40,574 nt of DNA from the NCBI GenBank assembly GCA_049724395.1, contig JAUGWO010000312.1, positions 1 through 40,574 of the forward strand, read 5' to 3'. The notes under the pieces were generated by a model. It searched no databases, was not told the origin of the DNA, and worked only from the letters and a program-made list of their open reading frames with translations. This document shows positions 10,740 through 20,242 of the stretch, piece after piece; position 1 is the stretch's first letter, and each line of letters begins with the position of its first letter. Position numbers and translations under genes: made by a program. The stretch comes from Spongospora subterranea f. sp. subterranea (lineage: Eukaryota > Endomyxa: Phytomyxea > Phytomyxea > Plasmodiophorida).

Positions 10740-11299
10740 CAAAATTTGAATTCGCCTTCAAGAACAGATGTCAACAAACGCTACAGAAAGAGTTAAACGC
10801 TCTGAGAGCGTCAAAATGATTTTGTTTTTTAATCAAAAATTGAAAATCGGGGTTTTTTATCATGATAAAAAAGATGGTATCGTTTGTTTTTGGTGAGCCA
10901 CGATCCTCGAAGTGGTCTAGCTTTGAAATACAAAATCGCAAATGTGCGATTTTATTCGCCTCAGAGCTTGGGTTTTAAAGAACTAGTATGACGACGAATG
11001 ATTCCATTGTTCACATTTCTAGGCAGAGTCGAAAGAGAAATTCCTGTCGCCCCAGCAATTCTTCTAAGGGTTCCTCGCTTTCTTAGAGGCACGACCGCTA
11101 CTGCCGAAGAAATATCGACATGTTTCTGGTTTCGACCACAATATTTCTTGCGATGGGAAACGTCTGCGGCAATGCTTTCGGAAATCAAGGACTGATTTCC
11201 GCGGCGCCAAACTCGGCTAACCGATCTCCAGCTTGTTCCGAATTGGTCGGCTACATTGGCAAAACTGCCCTTTGCTGGGTGCCCACTGTCGTTGGGCAT
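10740..11299 (-). pseudogene. mariner-like transposase remnant (N-terminal half)
   Basis: A minus-strand frame at 10961-11299 (112 codons) carries the helix-turn-helix and linker pattern of mariner transposases of the plant/protist type: FANVADQFGTSWRSVSRVW, then VSHRKKYCGRNQKHVDISSA, then LRKRGTLRRIAGATGIS and RRHTSSLKPKL. Just downstream, in another frame, EANKIAHLRFCISKLD continues the expected family order, so the gene is frameshifted at about 10961. The catalytic DDE part is missing or unrecognisable and no terminal repeats were found. It is a dead transposase fragment. Confidence 0.62.
10797..10872. repeat. Two short palindromes
   Basis: ACGCTCT-G-AGAGCGT spans 10797-10811, and the perfect 20-bp palindrome TTTTTTATCATGATAAAAAA spans 10853-10872. 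They lie within or beside the mariner remnant. No function is claimed. Confidence 0.6.
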
Positions 11300-11740
11300 T
11301 GTTAAAATTTCTCATAGATGGCGCGGCGCTCATCGCTGTTCAACAAGACCGATTTTTATATTCGCTCAAGCCTATATTGAACACGATTTCAGAGCATTTC
11401 TCATTACATGAACAGTGCAGTAACGTTATACAGCCAGTCCATATTAGGGGTATTGCCTCTTACAGAAATTCATGACGCCATCTTTGAACGAAGATGTAGC
11501 AATGAAGAATCTAGCGATGTTGCTTTAAGTTCATTACATATGAAAGAAATGAACTGTTTTCGCGATCATGTAATTTGAATTCGATATTTTTGAAATTTGA
11601 CCTTAATCCGGTGAAAAAACCCGTATCTACCTTTATTTTGAAACGGAGGTAGTATTGTTTTTGTGATGGAGTTCAACATATTTGTGTTAGATCTGTAGTA
11701 CCCATATCTACTCTAGGGCCAGATGACGAGCCATAGTCAT
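11300..11740. other. No recognisable gene
   Basis: An AT-rich stretch with only short open frames, none resembling a known family. Near its right side a hairpin GGCACAAA-8 nt-TTTGTGCC occurs around 11743-11766. Otherwise nothing was seen. Confidence 0.3.
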
Positions 11741-12190
11741 CTGGGCACAAACCTCTGTGTTTGTGCCTTCGCTAACGTTACTCAGCAGTCTGACCCAAAC
11801 GAATGGTTATGTGAGTATGCTGACGCTCTTGATGCGGTCAGCTAGATTCTGCATTCGGACTACATGCTTATTTGCATCTTCCGCTTCTGCCCGTTTCTTT
11901 AGGCACATGGCGTTCCGGTACTCCCGTCAAACTCGTCCTGAAGCGCCTTCCACGCTGCGTGTGGATCTTGATCACAATCCATGATCAAGTGGACGTGTCC
12001 AGAGTCCAAATTCTTGACGATCGCGTTCATCGCCGCATTCTTCTTGGCAGCGTCTGCGGTTTCGCACCTTCGGAGGCTCCGAGTAAACCTGCGCCCTCAG
12101 CATCACCTTCATAGCGAACGACCCAGAGACGCCATTTTCGTGTAGTTCAGGATCAACTAAATAAAAAATTCGGGCAAAGGTATATCGAAC
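11740..12190 (-). mobile_element. Ty1/copia-like gag fossil
   Basis: Minus-strand translation shows the pattern of copia gag (UBN2-type): FAMKVMLRAQVY, then KKNAAMNAIVKNLDSGH, then PHAAWKALQDEFDGSTGT. Only this piece is recognisable; no pol domains or LTRs are seen. It is broken and old. The family call rests on motif shape alone. Confidence 0.45.
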
Positions 12191-12656
12191 AGGCGCTGTG
12201 TCAAGTTTAAGCCAGCAATGAATGGACTGAAGCGAATCTGGTTCATCGAGAATTCCAAACCATAAATTGTTTTTTACGATAGCGAGGATGACCGTTCCTA
12301 AGGTAAACTCGGAACAGGCGGAAGGGTCCCCGCGATCCTCGAAGGCGCGGATCTCTCGAACTCCATTTTCATGGGGGTTCTCCCCATGACCGCTCCCGCA
12401 AACCACTAGCAGCTGTTGCGGGCTGGACTCCTTACCCTCCGAGCTGGTTTTGGTGGATTAAAGGATCTGGCGCCTTTCGATACATGCCTTGAATAAGTCT
12501 TATCCTGTTGATGTTTGTTCAGGCGGCGACAGAACGCGAACCCAGCTCTTGCCGTACCAGTATCCGTGAATAGCCCCATCTCCAGTTCATATCCTGTCGA
12601 TGTCGCTTCATCAGCACCACTTATCGTCTTGAACATGACTGCGATCAGACCCCGTG
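12190..12656 (-). other. Unassigned minus-strand open frames
   Basis: Open minus-strand stretches (12406-12666 and the upper part of 11972-12406) translate to sequence with no family I recognise, for example LFTDTGTARAGFAFCRRL. They may be the leader or start of the neighbouring copia-like fossil, or unrelated DNA. Confidence 0.25.
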
Positions 12657-12793
12657 TTGGCGACAATCGACAATCATCAAAGAAGAATCAGGCGTTCCCT
12701 TTGATGATGATATTGGCGACAATCGACAATCAATAAAGAAGAATCGGTCGATCCACTTGATGATGATATTGGCGACCATCGACAATAGATATT
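12657..12793. repeat. 56-bp tandem repeat, about 2.4 copies
   Basis: TTGGCGACAATCGACAAT starts at 12657 and again at 12713, and a similar TTGGCGACCATCGACAAT starts at 12769. Each copy contains an AAGAAGAATC and a TTGATGATGATATT word. The period is 56 bp. Confidence 0.9.
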
Positions 12794-14010
12794 TGTCCGA
12801 CGAAAAAACAGCACGAAAAGTTCAGTAGTGGCTTGACGATTTGATCTTGACCGAGATCCAATGAGTGTTCAACTGTGGTAAGTGTCGCTCTGGTTGTGTC
12901 GTTGTGCACGCAGGCCCCTTACACCTTTTTCTCAAACAGTCACCTTTGACATCAAAAACAATCTCGCATGTCAACTTAATCCATTAATGTACTAGTGTTT
13001 CTCGGTTGACGCTGAATTTTAAAGGCGAGTTAATAGTGAACAGAAGAGGGGAAATAAGTAAACCGCCTTTGCGCCCCGGTGTGAAATGGAGTTCTCAATT
13101 TGATCGTTGTCAACATGCGAGAAGACACCTTAGAGGAATTCACACATCCAGTAGGGCCCCTTCGACGCGATCTCCACAGGGTAAGAAGAGGTCGACCAAC
13201 GCGTCGGCCTGATGAGCCGAATGGCGAAACCAGGCCGTGCGGATGAATTACAAAGTAAGCATACAATTACACAGACAGTGCAAACGTATTTTGCAAGTAA
13301 AGTATTTACTTTTAGTTATATTTTGATTGCATTGTAAATCACTTAACCCTGAAGGATTCATACTGGAACAGATATGATCATATCATGTGGTAGTGCCATT
13401 GCAAGAATCTCCACTCCGTTGCGACAACCAATTCCTGCCTTCAAGAATTAACACTCGATCAGATATAGACGCTGGCACTTATGCTTCGACTGGTAACGAG
13501 AACACCACCACGGATGCCGCCACAGTGTGTTGGTGTTCATTCTGTCGCCGCGTTGACCACGAAGCAATAAATTTTTACTCTCTCCTCGACTTGGTTTTTG
13601 CCTTTACGACGGAAAAGACGAGAAAAATTATATTGTTTCGTTGGTCAACGCGACGACGAATGAAAAATTATCAATTTGTCAATTATAAATCGTCAAAATA
13701 TCTCCACCGGATGACCTCAAATATTTGAAATTGACATGATTTAGTACATCATTCGATCAGAAAATTGAACAAATACCAGCGCTAATGGGCAAATTACTGT
13801 AAATTCTGACCAACAGCACTTGCTGTACAACCGAATCAGCACCAGTTCAAAACTGTGAAGAAACAGTGGGGCAGCGATGAGGATTGTGAGAGGAGAATAT
13901 GGCCTCGAAGAAGCTTCTTGAGCAATGGCATCATTTGACCTATTTTGTCAAACGCAAACTGATGCAAAACGGGATAGCAATAATGCGAATCTGTTCCCCC
14001 GAATGATTCT
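12794..14010. other. No recognisable gene
   Basis: About 1.2 kb with only short open frames (for example 13387-13728 plus and 13030-13266 minus). None shows a domain or motif I recognise. It reads as intergenic or heavily decayed DNA. Confidence 0.3.
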
Positions 14011-14226
14011 TCACATCAGCGAAAGTCGCCGTTGGAACTGGCAATTGGGTTGCTGCGACAACGTGATTGAAATTCTTCCAAGAATATAAAATTGTCTTAA
14101 CAGACGAATAGGACAATCGTCAATGGTTTTGGAACTCAAAACTGTAATTGCGGAATCAAAATCCTGTTCGCTAAGGAAATCGTGCACATCGCAGGAAGGA
14201 GCGTGATGATTAATGACCTGGGCCAT
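14011..14226 (-). CDS. Hypothetical small protein or exon
   Basis: A 71-codon minus-strand frame 260 bp downstream of the LRR gene. Its first half (MAQVINHHAPSCDVHDFLSE, then FDSAITVLSSKTIDDCPIRL) looks protein-like; the second half is less convincing, and a GT at the CGTCTGTTAAGA stretch around 14100 could be a splice donor. No family is recognised. It could equally be chance. Confidence 0.3.
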   Translation of the reverse strand: MAQVINHHAPSCDVHDFLSEQDFDSAITVLSSKTIDDCPIRLLRQFYILGRISITLSQQPNCQFQRRLSLM

Positions 14227-14484
14227 TAACCGATTGATATTCTCTGAACGAGTGTATGGTCGAGTATCAAGTGAAGTACCTGTGTTTCAGTTAACCCAGT
14301 CATAGTGAGCTGTATAATTTGTGACCATCGCCGTCGGTATTCCAACTCGGTCGATGGTCAAGTGAAAATTTATTATCGAATACCCACTAATGTGTGAAAT
14401 CAATTAAAGGGGACTATATACCAATTTGTGATTGCAGACGACATTTTCTATATATTGTTTGCGATTAAACAAACGACCAACACA

Positions 14485-15480
14485 TTACTTCTTGCCACCC
14501 CCCTTCTTTGACTTTCCCGGCTTACTCGACTGCCTTCTCGTCATCAACTCGGACACGATTGTCTTGACCAGATCCGGCCTTCCTAGATGACTGACTGTCA
14601 ACCGTGTGATCTGAGGCGATTTCGTGACCCCGTCCAGGAGCATGGACGCGCCCTCATCGGTGATCAGGTTTCCGTTCAGGTCGAGGTCCACCAAGGTCGG
14701 AGTTCCTTGCATGACCTCCGCCATGGCCTGAATCGCGTCCAGACCCGCCGGGTCCAGCTTGTTATTAGCCAGATTAATTCGCTCGATCATCCGGTTGGCG
14801 ATAATACCATGGGCCAGATCAAGCACTCCAGTCGAGCCCAGATTATTTCCCTCCAGGTTCAACGCTTTCAAGTGACAATGCTGCCCGCGTAACATATCAG
14901 CCAGTGTCTGGCCGGCCCGAAACGTTAGCCCACAGAACGACAAGTCAAAATGCCCTATATGTTTCTGAAACATCATGCCAGCGGTTAGCGCCTTCAATGC
15001 ATCATCATCCAGCTTTGCGTTACAACTAAACGACATTGTGTACAGGCGGCGGTTACGATACTGGCGTAGCGCCAGGGACAGTGCTGTGCACCCCTGGACC
15101 CCCATTCCGCTGTCTTGGATCTCTAATTTGTTCAACGATGGCAAATAAACAATAGAGCTACAGACGAACGCGCATCCGTCGTCGCCGAGTTTTGCGTTCC
15201 AGAAGCACAGGCTGCGTAATTTCGTGTAGTAGACGTCGTGCAATGTTCTCGATAGCGCCAACGACCCGCAAGCTGAGATGGGCTCGCCGATGATGATTTG
15301 CGATAGGGATTGCTCTGGCGGCGGTGTCAGCGCCATGATGAATGCCGCCGCGAGATCCAGGGGGATCCTGGCCGCGTTTTCCTTGAAACGCTGAAGTAAG
15401 AGCGACGAAGGAGCACAGAACCCATCATAGAGCTCAGGAATTGCTGACTTCTTTCCCTTCTTACCTTTTTTCGCCGACAT
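14485..15480 (-). CDS. Leucine-rich repeat protein (ribonuclease-inhibitor type), 331 aa
   Basis: A single-exon gene with a clean frame. It has at least five to six LRRs of the ribonuclease-inhibitor type, roughly residues 87-300, with units such as LRSLCFWNAKLGDDG, IGHFDLSFCGLTFRAG, LKALNLEGNNLGSTG, IERINLANNKLDPAG and LVDLDLNGNLITDEG. Both ends are lysine-rich: MSAKKGKKGKK at the start and KPGKSKKGGGKK at the end. There is no signal peptide or membrane segment, so it is presumably an intracellular protein-interaction scaffold. Proteins of this shape are common in flagellated protists and in cilia-linked LRR families, but a ciliary role is inference. Codon use is regular and the frame is unbroken, marking it as a genuine host gene. 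Confidence 0.88.
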   Translation of the reverse strand: MSAKKGKKGKKSAIPELYDGFCAPSSLLLQRFKENAARIPLDLAAAFIMALTPPPEQSLSQIIIGEPISACGSLALSRTLHDVYYTKLRSLCFWNAKLGDDGCAFVCSSIVYLPSLNKLEIQDSGMGVQGCTALSLALRQYRNRRLYTMSFSCNAKLDDDALKALTAGMMFQKHIGHFDLSFCGLTFRAGQTLADMLRGQHCHLKALNLEGNNLGSTGVLDLAHGIIANRMIERINLANNKLDPAGLDAIQAMAEVMQGTPTLVDLDLNGNLITDEGASMLLDGVTKSPQITRLTVSHLGRPDLVKTIVSELMTRRQSSKPGKSKKGGGKK

Positions 15481-17164
15481 TTACTTAAAAAAGATCATGG
15501 CAAAATATCTGGTTAGGTTCGAAGTCAGCGACGCGCGCCCCAGGAGGAACAAAGAGTCCTTCTACAGTCACAGACCGTTGCGAATCGCGGTAACAAAATT
15601 AGATCGCCAAAAAAAGCAACGAGACGCGATTTACATCTGAAACTATTGACATCCAAAACTGGTACCAAAAGAACGTGAAAGAACGGTGTCAAGCACTTTC
15701 ATGTGTTATATCATCGTCTGAAAGCTCGAGGTTATATTAATTCCTTCTCTTACAAGGTTTTCGGCACCGCAGTAGAGAATGAGTGCTGAAACTCCTTGTG
15801 GGAAATTTGCAAATTTAATATTATCCGAAGCGGGATCGGGAGCTGTTGGTTAAAGGGGGAATCTTCCGAGTTACGGTAGTGCTTTCACACATCGCATTTG
15901 AGCTTCTATATTTAACAAAATTGAATCCTCGTGTCTGAATATAAGTGGATAATAAGAGGTATTATGGTCGATTTTGTCTGTCCACTGGCCATCTGCTGAG
16001 GAACCCGAATAATATCGTGCTCGAGTTTCGAGAGAACAATACAACATTGGTACAAGGCATTCTGACCAGCAGTATTCAGATTCTTATCCCGTTCCTTCTT
16101 CTCAATTACAACTGTCGAACTCTCTTCTCAAATTATAGATGATAGGAAGTCAAAGTGGTACGTAGGGTCTTTCTCAAGAAATCCTTGGTGGGTACCGAAA
16201 TCGTTCGGGGTTAAACACAATTTAGACTACCTAATAGCACAAATTGTCAATCGAAATCTGACAAAGAAAAGGTTGTTAATCAGAGTATTGTCTGCATTTG
16301 CTAATGTACCAGAACGTTGCCTATGTCAGTGGTAAAAGGGTATTTCCCTTTTGTCAGCTGCCCTGACAATAGTTCGCTGAATTTGTTCGGTATTCAAGTA
16401 CAGATGCTATCATATCATGATTCTATGACCTTGATACTACAAGATAATGACAGAAATCGTGGCCGGATTTGGTTTGTTATTCGATCGGCTGCCCTGTGTT
16501 CCTGGTTTGTGAAAATTTGGGTAAACCATAACAGACGTGCAGTGCTACATCTGGGTTATTTGGGTTTATTCGCTGTTTTACATTGCGAATCCATTGTCGA
16601 ATTTGTGTGTTGCTGGTTGTTCTCCTGTCTTTCATTGCTGTTGACCCTGATTGGGATTGGTCGGCTGGCTGTCGTGCTGTAATAGTCTTCATACCAGCAC
16701 AAGATCGGAAAGCTACACCATTCCGCCTTCTCCGGAAGATGATGTCCAATGGACCGTCCAGCGTGCGCTCAATGAATAACACTCCTTCAAGCGCTGGTGT
16801 CTCTTCCCTATATAGTTCATGACTGTATAGGTATTACCTAGACCGGTCCAGCCATGTACCAGCTCCAGGTTGGTTCTCCCGAAAGAATCATCATTGTCCA
16901 TACACGAAACACATATGCACTGCATCTCTGCAGCAGATTTGATATATCTACAGAGCAGATGGGTTATAAGAGGAAAAGGCCAGACGGAGGACTTCTCTGA
17001 AAGAAACTGTAGATTGAGGGGCAATCGGCAACCGTGGTGAATTTCGAGTGACAAACGCATCATGATTGCCTAAGAATTAGGAGACCAGACATTCCCTCCA
17101 TCTCCAATACTCGGCGGTATGTTCAGCGGTCCAACAGAGTTCATGGTTTGGATGCGGCTGGAGG
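15481..17164. other. Intergenic region with unassigned open frames
   Basis: A 1.7-kb region upstream of the LRR gene. Minus-strand frames at 16477-16782 and 16713-17063 overlap in different frames and show no recognised domain; segments such as NVKQRINPNNPDVALHV look protein-like, so a decayed or spliced gene is possible. A repeat unit at 15705-15775 recurs at 17245-17311. Nothing else is supportable. Confidence 0.3.
15705..15775 (+). repeat. Dispersed repeat, copy 1
   Basis: Shares ATCGTCT, TCGAGGTT, ATTCCTTC and ACAAGGTTTT-GGCAC in the same order and spacing with 17245-17311. Copies are roughly 75-80 percent alike by eye. Confidence 0.6.
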
Positions 17165-17244
17165 GTGAGGTTGAAAACGTTTCGGAAAATGATGAAGTCG
17201 TTGACAAGTATCGAGGGCGGTTGTCTCACCTTCTACATCCATCT

Positions 17245-17427
17245 GTTGTATTATCGTCTCAAATTTCGAGGTTGTTCTGATTCCTTCATGTACAAGGTTT
17301 TACGGCACTGTCAATATCTCAACAAGAAAGCCGATTTCCAAAAGAGAACCATGTTTCCTTCACGTTCAGTACAAGGTTTACGGCACCGTCAATATCTCAA
17401 CAAGAAAGCAGATTCTTAATAGAGAAC
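17245..17427 (+). repeat. Dispersed repeat, copy 2, with a 79-bp tandem duplication
   Basis: After the shared block with 15705-15775, the word TACAAGGTTT begins at 17291 and again at 17370. Each is followed by TCAATATCTCAACAAGAAAG and an AGAGAACCA word. The tandem period is 79 bp. Confidence 0.8.
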
Positions 17428-17749
17428 CAATTCGGCGATAATTTCGTTCATCAGACCAGAAAAATCAGTTTGGTATAAAAACGCAAATACGATATTTGAG
17501 AATACAATCCATGTTTGCTACCCGCTACTAAAACTGACAGCAAAAGCTAAACCAGATATTCGCATCAATGATGTCGTAGCTTCGAAGAGACGAATGAGAA
17601 CTATGAAAGACACGGTGCGGCAGTGAATTACGATATAAACTGTGATACCTAATGCCAATTGCAATACAGATCCGTGTAGGGGTTAGAAATAGCAAATATG
17701 ACATTATTAATTGATTGAGAACATTGATAGAATGTGAGTAAATAAAAAT

Positions 17750-19786
17750 TCAGCCTCGATGTCTGAACCGGTCCACGATCCATCGTGACGCTAGATCTGT
17801 AGAAGAGGGGGTCACGGCTGTGATGAAGGGATGGGAGAGCAATTGATCGGTTGTGGCACGATCTTCCGGGACCTTGCGCAGACACAGATTCAGAAAACTT
17901 CGGAGCAGTTCTGAGCAGTGCGACGATGGCAGCTCGGGAACATCGCCGATGACAATCGACTGCATTAACTCTATGTATACGCCGGTATTGGGGTATGGAT
18001 ATTTACCTAACGCACTAAAATAGAGTCAACAGCAACAACGAATATTCAGATAAACTTGAAACAAGAAAGATCGTGACGTCGAATGAGTTTTGCAGCCAAG
18101 AAGATTTGAACAAAATACAGCAGACAATTAGGCGTCGAAAACACATAACAACAAAATGCAAAAGCGCGTTATCGTCGAGAGCGAACAATTGTGCGTGATT
18201 ATTGAACTACAGACCACTCAAGGAGGGTTATGCCCAAGCTCCAAATATCTGATGATTGGGAGTAGTCACCTCCCATTATTCGCTCTGGACTGCGGAAACC
18301 CACGAATCAAACCCGACAATGCACCAAGACACAATAAAAATGACCTCATGTAGGTACTTGTTCCCACAAATGTTGTGGCGACGGCGTTTTCGTTCAGTTC
18401 TGTTGTGGCACCAAAATCAGTGAGCTTGGCGCGTCCATATTCATTCAACACGATATTCGATGGTTTTATGTCTCGATGCACCTAAAAAAAAATGATCATT
18501 ATATTTCCGAGGCCGTTTCATGTCGTTCAAAACAAAAACGGTCAACGTAGAAGATGCAGTTTTCGCATAAACAATAGAGCGTTGAAGCGCGACAAACAAA
18601 AACGCTACGGATTTTCCGATGATGTGAAAGCGGAGGAATGTCTGAGGAATTACCATGTGCTTGGTGGAGTGAAGATATCTGAATGCAAGAAGCACTTGTT
18701 GGGCCAAGGAAGCGAGAACCGATTCGGGTACTGTCATGGACTGAGCAGATACCGTCAAAAGCAAGTCGCTCAACGATCCCAACTGCATTAGCTCTAGAAC
18801 AATGTAAATCGATCCCTGGCTGTAAAATGCGCCATAAAAATTGACAAGGTATTCCGAGTTGGCGTCGTATAGCATTCTCAGCTCTTTCAACAGCGACCGC
18901 CGTTGGTCCTTATCGAACACGTTGATCTCCTTGACCGCCAAAGCAAGCCCGGACGACTTGTGAATGGCAGAGTGCACCACGCTGGTTGACCCCCGACCCA
19001 AAGTGCCAGTGAACTGAACATTTCATTTCGTTAGAACTGCAAGACAGGCAATGATGGAAGGATCAAAGTGGACAGTAATCCGGATATCGTGGCCATATTC
19101 GAACAATGCTGGTGTAAATGAAATTTTGTTGAATTAAACAGTATCGGGAACAATGGAGAAAGAATACAGAAACCTGAAATCCCGATCAGTGAGCGAACCG
19201 TGCCAAAGAGCACGAGAGAAAGATTGTCTGAGCACAGAATCGAAAGCTGAGAACGTTTCAAAAAGTATCATCGCAGTGTCAAGCTTTGAAAAATGGGGTC
19301 AAACAAGAACCAATAAAGTCGGCCACAATTTGACAGAACGCTGACAACTTCAGCTCCGAACCCGAATCAAAATGATCAATGAACGAACATTTTCATTAAG
19401 TTGAAAGAAAACAACGTCATCTACACTGAAATCAATTCATTGATTGTTTGAGATGAAACTTATGCAGAAACCATGAGATGAAGTTTGAACCCATTCAAAA
19501 CAATATTGACCTTGAGCTCATCCAGATCCTTAATCAGAGAATTATTGTGAATTCTGTTCAATCCTGGCTGATCAGATCGATCGCGGTAGACACCAGTCTT
19601 GCCAATATGCAGACTCCCCGCCGAGAACGTCGTATCCGACCTGCGACGCAAGGTCCACACATTGAGACAATACAGAAGCGGATTCCCCAAATACGCGTTG
19701 AATGATTCGTCGGGCGGGCACGGGACCTGAACCGACAGACGCAGCTTCCGCCCCAGTTCAATGGACTTCCGATCAGGGGCGGCCAT
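17750..19786 (-). CDS. MAP kinase kinase (STE7/MEK family), five exons
   Basis: Spliced model on the minus strand: exons 19786-19511, 19013-18654, 18481-18345, 18289-18215 and 18014-17750, all with GT-AG introns of 497, 172, 55 and 200 nt, giving 370 aa. Motifs in order: glycine loop [10 protein letters not shown] (about residue 96), catalytic lysine in ALAVKEI (Lys120), HRDIKPSN (Asp216), DFG (Asp234), activation segment ending [15 protein letters not shown], and C-terminal [13 protein letters not shown]. The TFVGT-YMSPERI signature is that of dual-specificity MAPK kinases, which activate a MAP kinase by Thr/Tyr phosphorylation in the cytoplasm. The activation loop has threonines but no serine pair. 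The 92-residue N-terminal exon is not recognised apart from its end (KDLDELK), which leads naturally into the kinase fold. Junctions were chosen by frame and family fit; the first exon is the least certain part. Confidence 0.87.
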
Positions 19787-19830
19787 GATCAAAGACCACA
19801 CGGAGAAACCCCCAATTTATGACCTCATCC

Positions 19831-19880
19831 GGAATTCTGCGCAAAATGCATTTCGATGCGCAAAAATTTTGCAAAATTCC
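19831..19880. repeat. Imperfect inverted repeat upstream of the MAP kinase kinase
   Basis: CCGGAATTCTGC and GCAAAATTCCGCGG face each other across about 30 bp, and the word TGCGCAAAA occurs twice inside. It lies 45-95 bp upstream of the kinase start codon, so it could be a promoter element, but that is conjecture. Confidence 0.4.
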
Positions 19881-20036
19881 GCGGAGTGCAAAATACAACT
19901 TGCGCGACCATTTGGGAACGTACCAAAGTTGACTGTACAGCAAGGTCGAATACGCGGTTCGGAAGTAATCGCTGGCACCGCTCCGTCCCGAAATCGATTA
20001 TCAACGATTTTTCATAAATCATCAGCTCTTTTCATC

Positions 20037-20060
20037 AGTGAAACCTCCATATAAGGTACA
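20037..20060 (+). repeat. Tigger left terminal inverted repeat
   Basis: Begins AGTGAAACCTCCATATAAGG; 24 bp identical to the reverse complement of 22108-22131. Confidence 0.92.
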
Positions 20061-20242
20061 GCCCATAAAAGGTACAGTTCCATATATGGTACGTTTTTTT
20101 TTCAAAATAGCAAACCCCCGGATTTTCCATAATAAAACCTCTCTATAAAAAGTACAAACTCTGTTAAGTACGCAAAGTACACCTTGGTTGGTCACGGAGT
20201 TACCTACGCTGTTCTATATATGGTCCATTTGGATTTGTCAAA

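Larger units (their letters stand above)
5480..10750 (+). mobile_element. Ty3/gypsy retrotransposon fossil with chromodomain, nearly full length
   Basis: Parts appear in the usual Ty3 order on the plus strand: gag (about 5540-6670, ending in a CYGCKK knuckle-like motif), an aspartic-protease-like region (about 6750-7100), reverse transcriptase (about 7390-8300, with RLCVDLRQLN), RNase H (about 8300-8790), integrase (about 8840-9950) and a C-terminal chromodomain (10099-10368; GYEIEKFLDIRR, WAGFEDLDNSWEP). A polypurine tract at 10371-10381 is followed by TGTGGCGCTGG, the likely start of the 3' LTR; its end near 10750 is not well defined. No 5' LTR was found. The element is broken, with roughly five or more breaks, and is of intermediate age. 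Its integrase and chromodomain resemble those of the minus-strand element at 31632-36440, so both may belong to one lineage. Confidence 0.85.
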
